Notes: a model not told the origin generated them from the letters alone. Positions 49,320-62,241 are shown, counted from the first letter of the stretch. The stretch: DNA of 64,000 nucleotides from Cryptomeria japonica (GCF_030272615.1 NC_081413.1:158911349-158975348); one strand, 5' to 3'. Numbers and translations are program-made.

Positions 49320-50357
49320 ATGTCAGATTTTTATTTGCAAAATGTTCATGCTTTCGATGATTATTATGAGTATAGCCAAGATGAATTAGATGAAGCTTTA
49401 GATGAGTTTTTGAACCCTAAAGATGCCAAACCTTCATTTTACCAAAAACTCATAAACCTTGTTACTATGCCATTTAAATATGATGAGAAAGATAAGTTGA
49501 ATGGTTCCTCTCAAGGGTAGATTCCTATCAACTCTTCCACTGAATCTAGTAACATGGTTGTGTTCAATAATCCCCTCTATGAGGAGATGTCTCCTTTTGA
49601 ATGAAAAGATAGACCTTTTAATCAATATGATCATGCTTTGTTGGATGATGCTATTGATGACTTTGTGGCTTTATCGAAATCTTTAAATAAGAACAAGACT
49701 TCTAAATTGGTTAACATGATAAACCTGAATGAACATAATAAGCCTCTCTTTGAAGTCCAAGGTGCTTATCCTTCTCCCACCTTTCAAGTTCCTAAATCAC
49801 CTCTCCTTACTATCCAAGGAGGGTATGATCATGATTCCTTTCGTACTCTGAATAAACCAATTATCACCGTGCAAGGAAAAAAATCTATAAGTCCTTATAG
49901 TTATGCCAAGCAATTAACTAGAGAGAGTTATCATGCGGTTGCCCATACTTATCACACCAGAAATAATAGGCAGCCTAATCCTCCTCCTGTTATTCTGGTT
50001 TCTCTTCCTAATCCTCAACCAATTCTTCCACAAGCTCCCCGCATTTCACAAGTTATGGGTAAAGAATATGATCTCATAGAACAACTTAAAGCTACCCCTG
50101 CTAAGATATCCCTTTGGGATTTGATTCAAACTTCTTCCGCTCATCATGGAATGTTACAAGATGCCTTGAAAGATTTTAATGTTCCTCCACCGAATACATC
50201 TAGTAATATAGCATCTTTAGTTAACTCTGTGATGAATCCTCAAGCTCAAATTGTGTTTACCCAAGATGAGTTGCCTACTAGTGAAATTCAACAACAATAT
50301 GATCCCTTGATGATTGTGGTTATCATGAAAGACACTGCTATAAGACAAACACTGTAG
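49320..50357 (+). pseudogene. ORF1 of the Tat-like element (Gag-position protein, no capsid or zinc knuckle seen)
   Basis: One frame runs from MSDFYLQNVHAFDDYYEY at 49320 to the stop at 50357, with in-frame stops at 49518-49520 and about 49602. The N-terminus is acidic (DELDEALDEFL). A middle part has three spaced copies of a (V/I)QG(A/G)Y-type phrase about 25-30 residues apart, in a Pro/Ser-rich context. The C-terminal part (EYDLIEQLKATPAKISLWDL) matches the segment that precedes protease in Tat-like Gag-Pol proteins. The usual Gag core and a CCHC knuckle are not seen, so it may be a shortened gag. A one-base loss near 50352 separates it from pol. Confidence 0.75.
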
Positions 50358-53300
50358 ATAATGACTCTGGCCTTAATGTGTGTAGCATTAATTTATTGCA
50401 TAAAATGAATGTGGATACATCTCTCATTGAGCCTGACTCTCATCCCATTCGAGGCTTTGACAATGTGACTAAGACTTCATTAGGTATTATCACCTTACCT
50501 CTCACAGTAGGACCTGTTACTTTGCCTACTCCTATCCATGTTATGTCAGGAAATTTAACATACAACTTGTTATTAGGGAGGCCTTGGATTCACAGTATGC
50601 AAGCTGTCCCCTCTACATTGCATAGACAAGTTAAATTTATCTATAACAATAAGACATATACCTTGATAGGTGATACTAATTTCCAAGCTTGTCTACAAAC
50701 ATCTACTTCCAAAGGGGGTTCTTCTAAGCCATCCTCGTCTAGTGATGACTCTTTAAACAAGATACCTATCGATGAATCCTCTCTCTCTGATGATCAAAAT
50801 TCTTTGGATGAGTCTGGAGCTCCTGAAGAAGATTCTTCTCGACTTGAAGCTACACATAAGAAAGATTTTGATCCTGAGAAGGTTCTCGCAGAAGACGATT
50901 GGGGATCTCTTGATTTCAATCCCACCTTTGTAGGTGAATATAAGGTTCCTTCTAGAGAGCTTAAGGTTGAAAAGAAGGAAGAAGCTAAAAATCAGTCAAT
51001 TTTACCTCAACCTATGAGTAATAATTTTGTGGCCGCTTCTCAAACTTCTTCTCCTCACACCTCTAATTATGAAGAGTTTGATTCTTTGTCTTATGAAAAA
51101 CCACCTTCTCTTTCTAAAATGGTTGATCGTTATGGTCGTGGTTTTCGCATTTTTGTTAAGCATGGGTATCATGGAAATGGTTGTGGTGCTCATGAACAAG
51201 GGATAAAAGTTCCTCTAGAGACTAATTTTCACAATTATGCCTTTGGACTTGGCTATAATCCCTGCAAACGCATTAAAGCTTCTAAAAGACCATGCATTAG
51301 TGTTAATGCTATTTCTACATCTCTATCAATGCAACACCCTGAGTATATTGATGGGGATCCTTCGTGTGCCTATGCTTTGGATGTCTTCCCTACCGATGAT
51401 GCTTTAGCTAAATTCTTGGGAGCCTATGACACTCTTCCTCATTATCATCACAATAGGGGACTCCCTTATTGTTTGAACACTGAAGCCTATTTTGGAAAAG
51501 AGATCGATAATGATGAGATTGTGAAAGAATTCCCTCAGTTAAAAGATACTCCTCAACAAATTAATCTTCTCATAAGTGACACCACTGATGTTAAGATGGA
51601 TCCTTGCAATAAAGAGAAAGTTATTAAAATTGGAAAATGTTTGGATGAAGAGGAACAAAAACAATATGAAGATTTATTGCATGAATTCCTCGAGATCTTT
51701 GCTTGGACATACTCTGACATGCCTGGTATCGATCCTAAGATTGTTACTCATAACATTGTCTTAGTTCCTGATGCTAAGCCCGTGAAACAAAAGATTCAAA
51801 AAATGAATCCTAAGGTGGCTCTGCTTGTTAAGGCTGAGATTGAAAAATTATTGGAGGCTGGATTTATTCGCCCTACTGACTATTCCCCATGGATTTCAAA
51901 CATTGTCACTGTGGCTAAACCAGATAATAAAATAAGAATGTGTACCGATTTGCGAGATTTAAATAGGGCTTCTTTAAAAGATGATTTCCCTCTTCCAAAC
52001 ATTGACATGATAGTTGATTCTACGGCAGGACATGCCTTGTTATCCTTCATGGATGGTTTTTCAGGATACAATCAAATTTTCATTAACCCTCAAGATCAAT
52101 TCAAAACCGCTTTCACCATTCCTTGGGGTACGTTCTGTTGGATAATGATGCCTTTTGGACTTAAAAATGTCGGTGCAACTTATCAACGAGCGACGACCCT
52201 TATCTTCCATGATTATATGCATAAGATTTTAGAGGATTATGTGGATGATATTTTAGCCAAATCCATTCTTCGCATAGATCACATTAAAATCCTTCATCAA
52301 ATCTTTGAAAGAGTTTGTAAATATCACATGCGCTTGAATCCCCGAAAATGTGTTTTTGGTGTGGATAGTGGAAAACTATTAGGATTCATAGTTTCGCATC
52401 ATGGGATCGAGGTGGACACTAAGAAAATAGATGCTATTGTCAACATGCCACCTCCTAGAAATGTGTCTCAACTTAAAAGCTTACAAGGAAAGATTCAAGC
52501 TATTCGTAGGTTCGTATCTCAACTTGCGGATCGTACCTTTCCTTTTACTCAACTTCTTAAAAAGGATATCACTTTTCAATGGAACGAAGATTGTCAGCAA
52601 GCATTTGAAGATTTAAAAGTGTATTTGGCTAGTCCTCCTATTCTTCAACCTGTCGAACCTTCTAAACCTTTCCTTCTGTATACAGCTGCTTCCTCTCATG
52701 CTCTCGCAGCATTGTTGGCACAATATGATAAAGATGGTAAGGAATGTTCAGTTTATTACATAAGTCGTACCTTACTCGATTATGAGACCCGATATTCTGC
52801 GATAGAAAGACAATGCTTGGCCTTGGTGTTTGCAACTCAGAAATTGAGACATTATCTTTTAAATTCAGAAGTCCACGTCATGGTAAAGTTTGATCCTTTG
52901 AAGCATCTTTTCTCTAAAACTGATTTATCAGGATGCCTAGCTAAGTGGGTTATGATGTTAACCGAATTTGACCTTAAATTTGTTTCACAAAGAGAAATTA
53001 AAGGGCAAGCATTGACCGATCACTTAGTTGAGGCCCCTTCACCTTTCTCCATCCCTAATTCTAAGTCTTTCCCCAATGACTTCATTCTTTCTATAAAGAA
53101 AGATGAAACTTGGGAATTATACTTTGATGGTTCTAAGTGTCGTACGGGATTGGGGGCAGGTGTTGTTCTGATTTCTCCTACAAGGAAATCTATTCCCTTA
53201 TCCTATCGTCTAAATTTCCTGTGTACCAATATCATTGCTGAGTATGAGGCTCTTATAGCGGGACTAAAAGCAGCCTTAGCTCTGAATATAAAGCACATAC

Positions 53301-54868
53301 ATATTTATGGAGATTCACAATTGATTATAAGACAAGTAACAAGAATGTATCAAGCAAAACAAGACAAATTATCACAATATAAAGACCTTGCTATCTCTTT
53401 ATTTCAAAAATTTGATTCTTATACCATGGAACCTGTTCCTCGAAAAGATAATCGACATGCGGATGCAATGGCATGTGTGGCCTCTCTTGTATCTTTAGAG
53501 GACCCTGTGGTTGATCTTAAATTTGTTATTCACAACCTTATTTCTCTAGCTATTGTAGACGATTCTAGCTTGGTAACATGTTGTGACTTTGTAGATTCAG
53601 ATGAATGGTATTCGCATATCATAAGATATTTGACTGATGGTACCTTTCCTGATTCTGCCAATAGGAACACTAGGGCTAGAATCCGCAAGCTGTCTGGTAG
53701 CTATATCATTCTTTCTAATGTCCTTTACCAAAGGGGTTATGACGGTCTTCTCCTTCACTGTCTTAACAAATTGGAAATCCCCGTTGCTCTTGAAGAGGCA
53801 CATTCAGGTGCCTGTGGGGGGCATTTTGGAGGGAAACCCTTGGTTCAAAGATTGCTTCATATCAGATACTATTGGCAAACTATGCAGAAGGATTCTTTTT
53901 CGTTTGTTAAGAAATGTCATCAATGTCAACAACACAATAATCTGATTCATGCTCCTGCCCAAGAACTTCATTCTCAAGTAGCTTCTTGGCCTTTCTCCGC
54001 ATGGGGTTTGGATCTCATTGGTAAAATCTCTCCTCCTTCATCTCAAGGACACACCTTCATTATAACTGCAACAGATTACTTTACGAAGTGGGTAGAAGCT
54101 ATTCCCCTTCGCTCTGCTACTGCTGAAGTGATTTGTCAATTTCTTTTAGAAAACATCATTTCTCGATTCGGGATACCTTCCACTATAATCTCAGATAATG
54201 GGACATCATTTAAGAACAAGGACGTGAAGAAATTCCTCGAGAAGTATCATATCAAACATCGATTTTCTACACCATACTATCCTCAGTCAAATGGTCAAGC
54301 TGAATCATCCAATAAGATAATTGAACAAATTCTTTGCAAAACCGTGAATAAGCATGGTAAGGATTGGAGTAATCAGCTAATCTATGCTCTTTGGGCCTAC
54401 TGAACGAGTGTACGAATTGCTACAGGAACTACTCCTTATAATCTTGTTTATGGTGCTAACGCTATTATGCCTTTAGAGTTAGAGATTCCATCACTTAGGG
54501 TTTCTCTCAAAGGTATAGTAGATGATGACTCTTATAGAGAACAACGACTTCAACAGCTTGAGATGCTTGATGAACAGCGTATAAACACTCTTGAGCATAT
54601 TCAAGCGTATCACAAAACTTTACAACGAAGCTATAATGATAAGGTTATTCAACGTTCCTTCTCAGTAGGTGACTTAGTCCTCTATGAGAATCAGCGCAAT
54701 GTGAATGCCTTATTTCCAGAAAAGGGAAAATTTAGTCCTAATTGGCTTGGACCATACATCGTTATTGAAGATTATGGATCAGGTGCTTACAAAATAGTGG
54801 ATGTAGACAGTACGCCTCTTAAAGAACCTATAAATGCTATGCACTTGCGTAGATATTATGCTTAATTC
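50355..54868 (+). pseudogene. Tat-like pol: protease, G-patch, RT, two RNase H domains, integrase
   Basis: The open frame runs 50378-54403 and resumes after one TGA (54401-54403) to 54865. Residue positions count from 50378. The protease site DNDSGLNV lies just upstream, across the frameshift, with Asp for the usual Gly. A G-patch-like segment is at about 247-300 (GYHGNGCGAHEQGIKVPL, then FGLGYNP). RT is at about 480-690 (MCTDLRDLNRASLKDDFPLP, active site YVDDI at 621-625). The first RNase H, about 760-890, starts LLYTAASSHALAALLAQ, where the expected catalytic Asp is absent. The second RNase H is at about 912-1035 (LYFDGSKCRTGLGAGVVL, IAEYEALIAG, IYGDSQL, NRHADAMA) and keeps its acidic residues. 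Integrase follows from about 1142 (HSGACGGHFGG, CHQCQQ, GLDLIGKI, IISDNGTSFKN, SNGQAESSNKIIEQ). It is almost intact: one frameshift before pol and one stop near its end. Confidence 0.93.
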
Positions 54869-55499
<631 letters not shown>

Positions 55500-55562
55500 G
55501 ATCGTATACAAATATAGGTCATTGTACATCCAAAATATGACCTATCCTACATCATAAAATCA

Positions 55563-58069
55563 TCTCCTATCCCTAGGGCTGGTGGCTGGAGAGTGTAAAC
55601 TAGATGCTCCCTCCTGATCTGGCCGTGCAGGTGGACCCATAGGTGTGTAGCACGATATAGATCGTGAGTGACTCCGAGAGGAACTCCTACGATCCCTATC
55701 CATAAGGATCACGCAATAGGAGGTAGCCTCGGCCTAAGCAGCTGCTAGATCTTGCCACGCCCACTGAAGGTCCTCTGATAGGACTCTCTCTCTCTCCCTC
55801 CATATGTCTACTTATACTCGGAATGGGGAAAACAAGTCCTCATGCCAACTCGCGTTCCCCTGAGGCCTATAAGCAATCTAGGAGGAACTAGGGATTTGTG
55901 GCATTATGGAAATGTCTGTCACTGCTTGCTGAATCAGGGAACGCCACTCCTGCACATTAGTTGTAGCAGTAGAATAGATTTTTGTATTAGTACCATTCTA
56001 TATCATCAAAACATTAATCAATCAATATAAACCTACTATACCTGGATCTCCCTCACGCCAGTAGGGATCATGGTATGGTAGCATCTGTGACTGGGAACTA
56101 CTAGGCTCCCCTCACTCAAATAATCTGTGCACGATGGGTGTAGGCTGGAAGGTACTAGAAACAGGTCTTCGTATCGCCTCGTGTTCCCCCTTTTGGGGAA
56201 TAAGAGGAGGATCCAGAGCTATGGTATCATCTCCTGAATGGTGGGGAGCTACATCTGACCCCTCCTCATCATCTCTATCCTCCTCCTCCTCCTTTTCCTC
56301 CTTGTCATCCTCATCCTCATCCTCATCTGCATCCTCACCTGCATCCTCCTCATCCTCATCTCTATCTGTGTCCTCCTCCTCCTCCTCCTCGGCACTAGGC
56401 TGATCTCCTGTGGGTGGATCAGGATCTCCTACCTCCTCATGACCCTCTCCCTCCTCTGGCTCCTCTGACCTGGATCCCTGGTCCTCATCTTAGTCTCCAT
56501 GTCTCCATGGGCCTGGATGGCCTGTCAGGTGATCTGGTGGAAAGATAGGCCCTAGGTATGATCTCATAAACCATGAGACATACCTGCGTTGTGCTCTAGG
56601 CTCTACAGAGTAATCAATGAATACATCCTGATCAGATCCCTCTATATCTCTAGTCTCGATGTCATCTATCGTCGGTCTCGCTACTACTCTAGGCCTGGGA
56701 AGGACTCGTGAGTGTCGAGTATAGATGGGTACATCGGCTGGAACACACTGCTTTAGCCCAAACTGCCTCCATACTCGATCGAAGTAGAATGGGACTATGA
56801 TATGTGACTATCATCTCCGCAGTAGGTGGTTCCTCTGTAAGCATGCTAACTGTCTCTCCATCCCATCCCATCTGTGCATATGCAGATAGCGTCTCCATAC
56901 TATCACCTCGGCTATCAATCTATCAAATATCACTCTCTAATATAACAGATCCCCAAATCTCCACTCGCTGGTAAGTGGATAAGAAAACACCCTAGGTCGC
57001 TCGCTAGCCGTACTCATCAGAAAGCTGACAGGCCTGGTGCATATGAAGTGCTCAAATATCCACACCTGCAGAACTGTGCATGTCATCAAGCTGCAACCCT
57101 GTCCAAACACATACTCCTCAAGGTCATGATAGAGATGTGCAAGCATACTCTGACCCCAAGCATATACTCTCCTATGTCTCTCCATAGCTCTGATGCACCA
57201 TGTGAGACCCCCATGCATATGCGTACCTCGCCCATTAGGGCAGACGACTAGTGCTATGATGGTGATCATAAGGCGTCTCACAAGGGGCACCTCTCCTGTA
57301 GGATGTAAGAGCCAGCTGACCATGATGTGACCTCTCGTCTCGCTCGGCATGACTCTCCCTATGCAATATACCTGCTCTCTCTGATGGTCCTCCGTTGACC
57401 GATCGGTTGCGTATGTCACAGTAGCTCCTCTGATAGGAAGATGAAGTATGCGGTACACATCCTCAAGTGTAACCGTCAGCTCCCCTACTGGAAGATGAAA
57501 TGTGCATGTGTAAGGATCCCATCGCTCCATCAATGCCATCAGCATCGCAGGATGGAACCGAATGGCTGGCATGAGGATGGCACACCATAATCCCACAATC
57601 GACAATGTGTCTCTCTCTGCCTGAGTCAGCCGCAGAATCTGATCTCGCAAACTGCGAAGAATCTGTCCCGTCGTATGCTCTCTCATGTATGGGAGACCCT
57701 GCAACACAAAAACATAACTGTAATCAGTACTCAATCATCAAAATCACTCATGCAAACTGTCAAACATCGTATGCTAACCCTGAAATTCCTCGCCAAGTCC
57801 TGTCAGGGACCATGGCACCCTGATTGGGACCATGGCGCCCTGTCAGGGACCATGGCGCCCTGAGGGGACCATGGCGCCCCACAGGGACCATGGCGCCCTG
57901 GGTGGTGCCCAGGTCAGACTTCAGGGCCCGCAAACGATCATAGAAAGTCAAATGAGGAAAATCAAAGGTCAACATTTAGTCAAATCACCTCGTCCAGTGG
58001 CTCGTCGTCGATCACGGCCTGGCGTAGGATCTCAATCCTCGTGGGATGCTCCAGTCGTCGTGAAGGCAT
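55563..58069 (-). pseudogene. Plant mobile domain (PMD/MAIN-like) gene captured in antisense, with introns
   Basis: Exon 1 runs 58069-57989 (27 codons, MPSRRLEHPTRIEILRQAV) and exon 2 starts at 57698. GT (57988-57987) and AG (57700-57699) borders join them in phase. Exon 2 carries the PMD core: LTQAERDTLSIVGLWCAI, ERWDPYTCTFHLPVGE, LTVTLEDVYRILHLPIRG, MHGGLTWCIRAMERHRRVYAWG, AHLYHDLEEYVFG, then after stops (56937, about 56817) PFYFDRVWRQFGLKQCVP, and a long Glu/Asp tail (about 56460-56260). Exon 2 ends at 56042 (CCAG|GTATAG). A last exon probably begins at 55949 (after GTGCAG) and ends near 55563, but its phase does not fit without a small indel. PMD proteins of plants (MAIN, MAIL1) act in the nucleus in genome maintenance and TE silencing, and PMD ORFs are also known inside plant transposons. 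At least four stops make this copy inactive. Confidence 0.85.
57806..57898. repeat. Five-unit GGGACCATGGCGCCC array in the first intron of the antisense PMD gene
   Basis: Units start at 57806 (with one A for G), 57826, 57846, 57865 and 57884, at 19-20 bp spacing. Each unit is nearly self-complementary. In reverse complement it differs by one base from the LTR unit GGGCGCCCTGGTCCC. Confidence 0.95.
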
Positions 58070-58635
58070 GATGATGGCTATGTGGGCTCCGCTGCAATAA
58101 ACAATATTCTGAAATCAACAAAGTGACAAATGCAAATGTCACTTTCAAAGTATATACTTTCATTCCTTTACCTTTACTTTTGAAACCCTAATTTTCCTCT
58201 ATCACTCATTTCATCATAACTTGAGTTTGGGAGATGTGATTTTCAAGCCGTTTGTTGCGTGGGAATCGTATTTTCATTCCCCTACTCTCGGGATGTTCCA
58301 AAAAGTGCTCTGATGAAGCCTATTCAGTGAACATCCCTCATCAATACTCTCTTACACAATTTGTCGTAAGTAAACATGCTACCCTGTTTCACCTCCCTAA
58401 TAAGCAAGTCAAAACAGGGGGGGGCATATAGCTACTCACAAATTTCATCACTTTCCTTAGTAAGCATTAGGTGATTTTGTGATCTAACATGTGTTTTGTA
58501 GGGTGTGGTTCCTAACTGTGTACTGCAGATACCGCTGGGGCTTAGTCCGATAACTTATGGATATATCCTTTTTCAAATGATGTTTACTTTTATGTACTTT
58601 AGCTTGCATATGCACGTAGTACTCATATGACCGCT
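58070..58635. other. Non-coding region between the antisense gene start and the 3' LTR
   Basis: This would hold the promoter of the antisense gene if it is transcribed on its own. I see no clear TATA box at a fixed distance. A G-run GGGGGGG is at about 58418. Confidence 0.4.
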
Positions 58636-58650
58636 AAAGTGGGGGCTAAA
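58636..58650 (+). promoter_or_regulatory. Polypurine tract of the 12.8 kb element
   Basis: AAAGTGGGGGCTAAA ends directly at the 3' LTR start TGTAGC. It is purine-rich apart from TG and CT interruptions. Confidence 0.7.
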
Positions 58651-60301
58651 TGTAGCATCGTAAATTGTACGCACTTGCTAGGGTGGTACAATTTCACACC
58701 TAGTTTAGCACCCGCCTTGGTGCATTTTACATTTTGCATTGCATTTCTCCTTTAGCATTTAATTAATCAAATTAATTAGGTCTAAGGTCCTATTTCATCA
58801 TCCTCTACATCATAAAGTTGGGCCCTTTCGTTAAAGCGTGCCCTTTTCATTTTATTCCTCCAATACATCACTCAATCAAAAACCCTAATTAAGTCCTATT
58901 TTGAACTTGGGGGCTTGGTTTCGGGGGTCAAAACATCTTGAAATCACCTATAACTTTGGGATTCTCTCTAAAATCATCATATCCGACGGCCCTGAAAATT
59001 TGGTGAAAAGTTGTCGGGACCGTGGCGCCCGGAATGCACATGGTCCCGAACATTTTTCTCAAAATTTTAGGAGCACAATCCAATCATAAAATAAAGCTGA
59101 ACCCCAAGAAATTGGCGGGAAATTCAATCTCTAGGTCGGCCAAAAGATGAAATTACGACCTAGGGTTTCATACATAAGAGCTCTCTTTCTTCATTTGAAG
59201 GGATCCGATTTTTGTTTTCAGGAACCTCATATGCAGCAAAAGAACAGATCTTTGAAGACTTCAACAACATTCAACATCCCTCTATCAAGCATTTATCAAT
59301 TTCATTCATCCATTTAGGGCTTGGAAGACATTGAAGAACAATAGGAGATTACCGACTGAAGATTGACTTGTACTCCTCCCTTGGGGGTTGGGTATGATTT
59401 CATGTTGTTTTCATGTCTTTGCATAAGCTTCAATATATCCATTATTCATGCTTTAGATCACTTTGCATCTTGATTTAGAGCATTTACATCGTCATTTACA
59501 AGCAATTAGGGTTTACTTTCTAGGTTGCTCTAGTTTGCTTGCTTGCATTTTAGGACCTTACACACACACTAGGTCTGCACACACAATACAATACAACTTG
59601 GCTATTCATGGAGGCTTAAATCACTGAAGCGGGGGTTTGACTAAGGCAAAACCCTATATAGCCGCCCATACCCTTTTCAGATATAAGTGCAGGTTTCGGG
59701 ACTCGGACGATGCCGCAGGTGACAGATCCGAGAAAAGCAGGTTGAGACAACACTCCACACCAAATTGCAGAGCAAAAGACCTAGATAGGGGCGTGGGGCA
59801 CCCTAGTCCTGCCAGGACAGGGGCACTGGGCGCCCTGGTCCCTGGGACAGAGGCGTTGGGTGCCCTGGTCCTCCCGACAGACAGCATTTCCGACAGTTTC
59901 CAGAGTGCAAGATAGCAGTTTCAGGAGCAGTTTCCGGCACTATATGAGGACAGTGGTGCCCGCGCCCCCGTCCCGAACATTTTCAATCAGATTTTGACTC
60001 CGGGTACGCATCTGCATTCTTATTTCGTTCTTGTATTTACAGTTGTTCATTGTTTAATCTCAATTCTGCAATCTTGTTATTCGTTTGTACATGCATTTTG
60101 GGATTAGGACTTGAACTTGCATCATTTTATCTTTCAATTTCAAGAAAGGAATAGAAATCCTAATAGGTAGCCCATGGCTCTCTCTTTCACAAAAATAAGT
60201 AGCCAATTGTGTGATACCTCTAGGCTCTTTTGTATTCCGTAATGTGTGTCAAAAGGTAGGATTAGGGCATGTTAACCTAGTCTCACTTTTTCCCCTACAC
60301 A
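58651..60301 (+). repeat. 3' LTR of the 12.8 kb element
   Basis: 1651 bp. It has GGGACCGTGGCGCCC at 59016-59030 and the three-unit CCCTGGTCC-type array at about 59795-59880. Differences from the 5' LTR are mostly C/T and G/A, many at CG or C(A/T)G sites, as expected for methylated DNA. The duplication CCAAG follows at 60302. Confidence 0.95.
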
Positions 60302-60306
60302 CCAAG

Positions 60307-61830
60307 GATACAATATCCTTGATGCGTCAAAGAATGTACCTAGATACAACATCAATAAAGTCATTTTCATTTCTTTACTCAGTAACTTATATGCAACAAT
60401 ACATATGAAATTATGATTTTTGTTGACTTGCATTCATTTACTATTTCAATGCAATACAATTCCTTTCTCATGCAACAATAAGTAATTTATTTATTTATGC
60501 AAGAAAACACATGAAGGAGAACACAACATCGTGTCCATACAATGATACATTAATACATGGCTTGTGTCCACTTATAATGTCACATTCACGAGGTAAGTAT
60601 AATTATCACAAGGGCCCGTTACACAAGATCCACCTTACTCTCATGTTCACGACACAATGCCACTCCAAGGTATGTTATGATTTTAATACAAGTTCACTTT
60701 ATTCATATACACTAGGAGGGTCACAATAAATCAATGATTATCATCACAAGGCCTAATAGAGGTACATGACAATTTCAACACAAATGTACTTTACGCATCT
60801 ACATATGCGATGGTGACTAACAATTGATCACATAAGAATTTCCTTCATCACTATCACAATGAGGCTATTCTAAGATTCACATACTTGCAAGAACCACTAT
60901 AGAATAGAACCTTTCCATAATAACATTAGGATAACACAATATAAATTTTATATTAATAATACTGGTTTCTCATAAAACAAATAAGGTCCACTCAATGACA
61001 AACCAATAATGTTGATTGCTTGTTAGAATAACCTATGGTGAACTAATACAAGATGGAAACAAAACAATACCAAGGTCCTAATGTAAGATGTGAATGATGT
61101 AGATGAATCAATGATCTTCATGATGTCACAAGCTTATAGAGCCACATAAATGCTCATACTAATGTGATAAATAATGTAAATTGGGGACATGGTTCCTTAA
61201 CCCAATTGATCTACCAAGAAAATTTACACATGTCCCACTTATGACCACTTAGTTTACATATGCAATGATACACTATTACCAAAATTGATACATAATGCAC
61301 TTTAATGCCATCGTAACAATATTAGAAAACCACTTTCATGAATCATTTAGTCCTTTCACATGTACAATTGTGCATTCTTACAAGCATGGAGGAAAATATA
61401 CACCATGCAAGAACAATGATTGTCAACATATTCTAAACATGAATCACTTCTATCTCTATCACATGCAATTGTAGTATTTACACAATTAGGGGCACAATGC
61501 TCAATCAATATTCAATAGTAACCATTTTGATCAAGACAAACAAGGAACAATTATGTCATCTAAATAGGATTATAAAAGCAACAGGTCCACTTAAGAGCCT
61601 CTACACATCCATGAAATCAAGAATCAATCATCAAGGAGATCATCACACAAGAGGGGACTCCTCAACACAAAGGAGGGTCAAATGAACCCTAAACATGAAC
61701 ACTCATCAGATATCATGCTAAGACAAAAAAGGTAACACACTTATTAACACCAAAATCATTCACACACACAGACCTCACAAAAATAAACAAGAGCTCATTC
61801 TAATGGAGGTGTATTAGGGAGGATGAAACA
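60307..61830. other. No recognisable gene; far side of the 12.8 kb insertion
   Basis: A/T-rich sequence that joins 47509 in the pre-insertion state. Short frames without motifs only. Confidence 0.4.
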
Positions 61831-61834
61831 TTTT

Positions 61835-62216
61835 ACATATTGAAGGCTTTCCACGATGAGACTTGTGGTAGATACTTTATAGCTAAGAGAATAGTAGTAA
61901 AGGTACTCAATACAAAATACTACTAGCCCACTAACACAAAGATGCAACCCAGTATACAAGGAGATGGGATAGATATCAACAGATGGGAAAACCTCCAAAG
62001 GTTGACGATATCCCTCAACAACCCCAGCTAGTGATGACACTATTTTATAAGTGGGGCATCAAATTTATTAATCCAATAGACCCTACATTGAAAAAGTCCT
62101 ATATACTAGTTTGTATTGATTATATTACTAAGTGACTGGAAGTGAAACCTTTGAGAACTGCTAGAGATACAAAAGTTGCTCAATCTTTGTATGAGCTATT
62201 GAAAAGATATCACGGG
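61835..62216 (+). pseudogene. Ty3/Gypsy integrase fragment
   Basis: ILKAFHDETCGGRYFIAKRI at about 61837 corresponds to the HxGxCGGH zinc-binding start of Tat/Athila-type integrase. FYKWGIKFINPIDPTLKKSYILVCIDYITK at about 62040-62125 corresponds to the start of the core. The first catalytic Asp (WGxDF) appears as Lys, and stops interrupt the frame. The copy ends a few bases before the Copia LTR at 62242, which probably inserted here. Confidence 0.7.
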
Positions 62217-62241
62217 GACTTCACTTAGTGAACCTAGCTTA

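Noticed and set aside
56134-56403. Plus-strand Ser-rich ORF
   Set aside because: It is the shadow of the Glu/Asp-rich tail of the antisense PMD gene (TCC/TCA repeats).
57806-57898. CRISPR-like spaced repeats
   Set aside because: Units of 15 bp with 4-5 bp spacers in a plant retrotransposon intron. There are no unique spacers and no cas genes.
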